From assembly GCA_008501785.1 (NCBI GenBank), contig QQUD01000112.1, positions 1-8,709 of the forward strand: DNA of 8,709 bases. Reading direction: 5' to 3'. Positions 5,941-8,709 of this stretch are shown one piece after another; the stretch's first letter is position 1, and each line of letters opens with the position of its first letter. A program made the translations under genes and the position numbers. Below the pieces are notes generated by a model. The model ran no database searches and was not told the DNA's origin. It was given only the letters and a program-made list of their open reading frames with translations. Source of the DNA: Chloroflexota bacterium (GTDB lineage Bacteria > Chloroflexota > Anaerolineae > Promineifilales > Promineifilaceae).

Positions 5941-8709
5941 ATGATGGATAAGTTGGCACAGCAAGAAACTGGCACAAGGTCGGCTAGTTTAGCTTGGGTT
6001 GTTTTAATCCGGGTTGTTCGTGCTTGCTTGCTCATTGGATTCCTCTTATTTGCTTGGACACCGGGGATAAATGCAACGGCCGTTTTCCAAGAAGACCCAT
6101 CCATCGCCACCCCCGCCGCCCTTTCCCTCCTCGAACAAATGACCGTCGAAGAACGCGTCGGCCAGCTATTCCTCGTCACATTTCAAGGCGACAAGGCTCC
6201 ACGCAGCAGCGACATTGCCGATCTCATCCTCAACTATCGAGTCAGCGGCGTTGTGCTCCAGGCAAAAAACGACAACATCACTGGTTACAACGATCCGAAT
6301 CAGCTCACTCAACAATTAACTGAATTAAACAACGATTTACAGCGCTTGGCCCTATTAGGCATCTCAACAGCCATCGAAGATGCCAACCTCGATGAAGATG
6401 CTGTACCACCAGGTCGTGTATCGGACATCGACTTTACCCCAATTCCACTTTTCATTGCGATCTCTCATGAAGGGGATAACGCCCCATACAGTGAAATTTT
6501 AAATGGCGTCACCTCAGTACCATCTAATATGGCTATTGGAGCCACCTGGCAGCCTGAAAACGCACAAATTGTGGGCAATATTGTCGGCCAAGAATTAAGC
6601 GCAATGGGCTTCAACATGCTTATGGGGCCTTCTGTTGATGTTCTAGAAAACCCAACAGCAGGCAGTGAAAGCGATTTAGGGACGCGTACATTTGGGGGTG
6701 ATCCTTACTGGGTTGGCTTGATGGCCGAAGCATATGCAGCCGGCGTTCATGAAGGCAGCAACCAGAGGATGGCCATTGTCCCCAAGCATTTCCCAGGTTA
6801 CGGCAGCAGCGACCGCCCTCTACATGAAGAAATCCCCACTGTCCGTAAATCTTTAGAGCAGTTAAAACAAATCGAACTGGCTCCATTTTTTGCCGTAACA
6901 GATGAAATGGTTGGGCATTTCCAAACAGCCGACGCGCTGCTCACCACACACATTCGGTATCAGGGGTTTCAAGGCAATATTCGAGCAACAACAAATCCAG
7001 TCAGTTTAGACCAGCAGGCGCTGGCGACCTTAATGTCACAGGAAGAGTTCATCAACTGGCGCCAGGGTGGCGGTATATTGGTGTCAGATGGGCTTGGTGT
7101 GCGAGCCGTAGAGCGCTTTTATGATGATACCGGCCAATCTTTTCCCCACCGCCTGATTGCTAAAGATGCGTTTCTTGCTGGCAATGATTTGCTCTATTTG
7201 TCTGATTTTCAGCTTGGTGCTGGAGATTTCGCGGCTGAATTAGCAAATATCAAAGATACTATCGATTGGTTCAGAGAGCGGTATATTACGGATCAGGCTT
7301 TTCAAGCGCAGGTTGATGAAGCTGTGCTGCGTATTTTGGATTTGAAACTGCGGCTTTATGATGAGAGTTTCTCTTCTCGATCTGTTTTGGTGGATGTAGT
7401 GGAGGGAGAAACGGCCGTTTCCGACAACACCACTGCCATGTTCGAAATCGCCCAAAACGCCATCACCCTCATCTTTCCCACCATTACAGACCTGACCGAG
7501 AGACTCCCGCAACCACCGGGAGAAGGCGAAAACATCGTCATTTTCACTGATGTGCGCACCACTCAACAATGCAGCACATGCCCCGAACAACCCCTCATCG
7601 GAAACAATGCCATTGCAAATCGCATCCTCGCTTTATATGGACCCGAATCTAGTGGGCAAGTGCAGCCCCAACAAATCGAAAGTTATACATTTGAAAACCT
7701 ACAAGCCTTTTTAGATGCTGGCCCCGATCCTATCTTATTACCCACCCCAGTCGTCACCGAAACAAATCAACTCGAATCAACCCCCCTTCCCGAAGGCACC
7801 ATCACACCATCACCCACGCCCCTTCCCCCTGCAGACTATCGCGTACAAGAATCTTTACGAAATGTTGATTGGATCATTTTTGGCATGTTAGATGTGCAAA
7901 ATGATTCAAATGCACTCTCCAACTTCTTAGCAGAACGACCTGACATCGTGCGAGATGCCAATGTTGTCGTCTTTGCCTATAACGCTCCTTACTATTTAGA
8001 CTCAACAGAAATCAGCCGCCTCTCTGCCTATATTGGTGTTTACAGCAAATCAACAGAATTTATTGATGCTTCTGTCAGGGCCTTATTCCAAGAACTACCA
8101 TTTTCAGGCAAATCACCTGTTGATATTGCCAGCATTCGCTACGATCTGTTTAGCCAAACCCAGCCTGACCCAGACCAAATTATTGAATTGTATGTCGTCG
8201 ATGAAACCGAAGCACCACAAACAGATGAAAACGAACCTGTGAACGTATCGGTTGGCGATACGTTGAATTTACGCACGGGCATCATTCGAGATCAGAATGG
8301 CAATCCAGTGCCAGATGGCACACAAGTCCGCTTTATTCAACAAGATCGTGTAGAAGGGTTAGTCAGCATTATCGAAGAGCTGCCAACTCAAAGTGGTGTT
8401 GCTCAATTAGATTATGTTCTCGAAGCGCGCACCGAGGCAGGCCAATTTCGCATCACAGCCGAGACTGGAGATGCAAGACTATCTATTGAAGTCAATATTT
8501 CAGTTGGCGCAACAGAAGGAGCGGCACAAGTCTCGTTGTCAACACCCATCCCGCTGCCAACAAGCACAGCAACACCCCTTCCCACCGAGACAGCCACCAC
8601 CACACCCACCTCATCCGCCACGCCAAACCCGACAACAACCCCCACATCCACACCCGAGCCCCCCCCGGCTCAACCGGGCCTGCCAATGACATTACCAGAA
8701 TTTCAAATG
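5941..8709 (+). CDS. Secreted or anchored GH3-family glycoside hydrolase-like protein with Ig-like domain and Thr/Pro stalk (runs off right edge)
   Basis: Related to NagZ-type beta-N-acetylhexosaminidases of family GH3, acting outside the cell. The frame is open for 923 codons to the last base. Parts: N-terminal hydrophobic signal or anchor (17-39); GH3 barrel from about 60 (LLEQMTVEERVGQLFLVTF at 63-81, SVPSNMAIGATW 192-203, MGPSVDVLENP 228-238, LGTRTFGGDP 246-255, KHFPGYGSSD 282-291, ILVSDGLGV 379-387); a C-terminal GH3-like domain (about 480-750) with CSTC at 544-547 and a Pro/Thr-rich insert at 601-631; an Ig-like module (about 767-860); and a Thr/Pro stalk (867-913). D383 fits the nucleophile, but the dyad Asp before H295 is Pro293, and the DxEGG substrate loop reads SHEGD (175-179). 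Hydrolysis of GlcNAc linkages is therefore uncertain. ATG 5941 is the first in frame after a TAG at 5923; no clear SD is visible. ACGGCCGT occurs at 6076 and 7411. Confidence 0.88.
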   Translation, partial: MMDKLAQQETGTRSASLAWVVLIRVVRACLLIGFLLFAWTPGINATAVFQEDPSIATPAALSLLEQMTVEERVGQLFLVTFQGDKAPRSSDIADLILNYRVSGVVLQAKNDNITGYNDPNQLTQQLTELNNDLQRLALLGISTAIEDANLDEDAVPPGRVSDIDFTPIPLFIAISHEGDNAPYSEILNGVTSVPSNMAIGATWQPENAQIVGNIVGQELSAMGFNMLMGPSVDVLENPTAGSESDLGTRTFGGDPYWVGLMAEAYAAGVHEGSNQRMAIVPKHFPGYGSSDRPLHEEIPTVRKSLEQLKQIELAPFFAVTDEMVGHFQTADALLTTHIRYQGFQGNIRATTNPVSLDQQALATLMSQEEFINWRQGGGILVSDGLGVRAVERFYDDTGQSFPHRLIAKDAFLAGNDLLYLSDFQLGAGDFAAELANIKDTIDWFRERYITDQAFQAQVDEAVLRILDLKLRLYDESFSSRSVLVDVVEGETAVSDNTTAMFEIAQNAITLIFPTITDLTERLPQPPGEGENIVIFTDVRTTQQCSTCPEQPLIGNNAIANRILALYGPESSGQVQPQQIESYTFENLQAFLDAGPDPILLPTPVVTETNQLESTPLPEGTITPSPTPLPPADYRVQESLRNVDWIIFGMLDVQNDSNALSNFLAERPDIVRDANVVVFAYNAPYYLDSTEISRLSAYIGVYSKSTEFIDASVRALFQELPFSGKSPVDIASIRYDLFSQTQPDPDQIIELYVVDETEAPQTDENEPVNVSVGDTLNLRTGIIRDQNGNPVPDGTQVRFIQQDRVEGLVSIIEELPTQSGVAQLDYVLEARTEAGQFRITAETGDARLSIEVNISVGATEGAAQVSLSTPIPLPTSTATPLPTETATTTPTSSATPNPTTTPTSTPEPPPAQPGLPMTLPEFQM
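8538..8679 (+). repeat. Low-complexity ACA/CCC-rich stretch encoding the Thr/Pro stalk
   Basis: Almost only A and C on the plus strand, encoding mixed Thr, Pro, Ser and Ala (for example TATTTPTSSATPNPTTTPTS). Such stalks are common in exported Chloroflexota proteins and usually join an enzymatic head to a wall or membrane anchor, which would lie beyond the window. Confidence 0.7.

Larger units (their letters stand above)
160..7418. repeat. Twelve dispersed copies of the palindrome ACGGCCGT (HIP-like)
   Basis: Copies begin at 160, 518, 917, 1590, 2539, 3263, 3428, 4043, 4241, 4432, 6076 and 7411. All twelve are inside coding sequence and every gene has at least one (four in the 2932-4338 protease). 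Encoded residues vary: ThrAlaVal (3263, 3428, 4043, 4241, 6076, 7411), AsnGlyArg or TyrGlyArg (518, 917, 1590, 2539, 4432), and LysArgPro (160). The site is therefore kept at DNA level rather than for one peptide. The commonest flank is a following TTYC. Confidence 0.9.

Noticed and set aside
7240..7590. 116-codon minus-strand frame inside the GH3 gene
   Set aside because: It is antisense to a continuous coding frame with conserved family motifs.
8412..8692. Overlapping minus- and plus-strand open frames at the right end
   Set aside because: They are shadows of the low-complexity Thr/Pro stalk coding region of the GH3 gene.

Overview
The window reads as chromosomal DNA of an uncultured-type Chloroflexota bacterium (Anaerolineae/Caldilineae-like). 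This is an inference from gene content and style: a Cox15-type heme A synthase, paired S41 carboxyl-terminal proteases, a secreted GH3 protein with Thr/Pro-rich stalks and an Ig-like module, and moderate GC. No rRNA or other taxonomic marker is present.

Layout. From 5583 down to the left edge everything is on the minus strand. In transcription order: two tandem S41 proteases (5583-4384 and 4338-2932), smpB (2895-2422), a Cox15/CtaA heme A synthase (2288-1257), a small four-helix-bundle protein of the 23S rRNA intervening-sequence family (1090-710), and a DUF2804 protein (start 580, running off the window at base 1). The proteases and smpB are spaced 45 and 36 bases apart and look like one operon. 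A 357-bp divergent intergenic region (5584-5940) separates them from a plus-strand GH3 glycosidase-like gene (5941 to the right edge, incomplete). The GH3 and DUF2804 genes are open-ended at the window edges.

The four-helix-bundle gene is bracketed by two blocks (about 603-749 and 1111-1249) built from degenerate TCGTGATCGTAATCG units in both orientations. The blocks are direct copies of each other in part (29/31 and 18/19 identity), each is internally palindromic, and the left block encodes the C-terminus of the protein. Together they form a roughly 650-bp cassette between ctaA and the DUF2804 gene. This is the best candidate for an undescribed element.

A second genome-scale signal is the palindrome ACGGCCGT. 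It occurs 12 times in 8.7 kb (about 0.13 expected for an 8-mer), always inside a gene, at least once in each of the seven genes, and in all three reading frames. It behaves like the cyanobacterial HIP1 highly iterated palindrome but has a different sequence.

Functionally the window mixes housekeeping (ribosome rescue by SmpB, heme A for an aa3-type oxidase) with cell-envelope processing (membrane-anchored S41 proteases, extracellular GH3-family protein). No CRISPR array, tRNA, rRNA, transposase or reverse transcriptase was seen.
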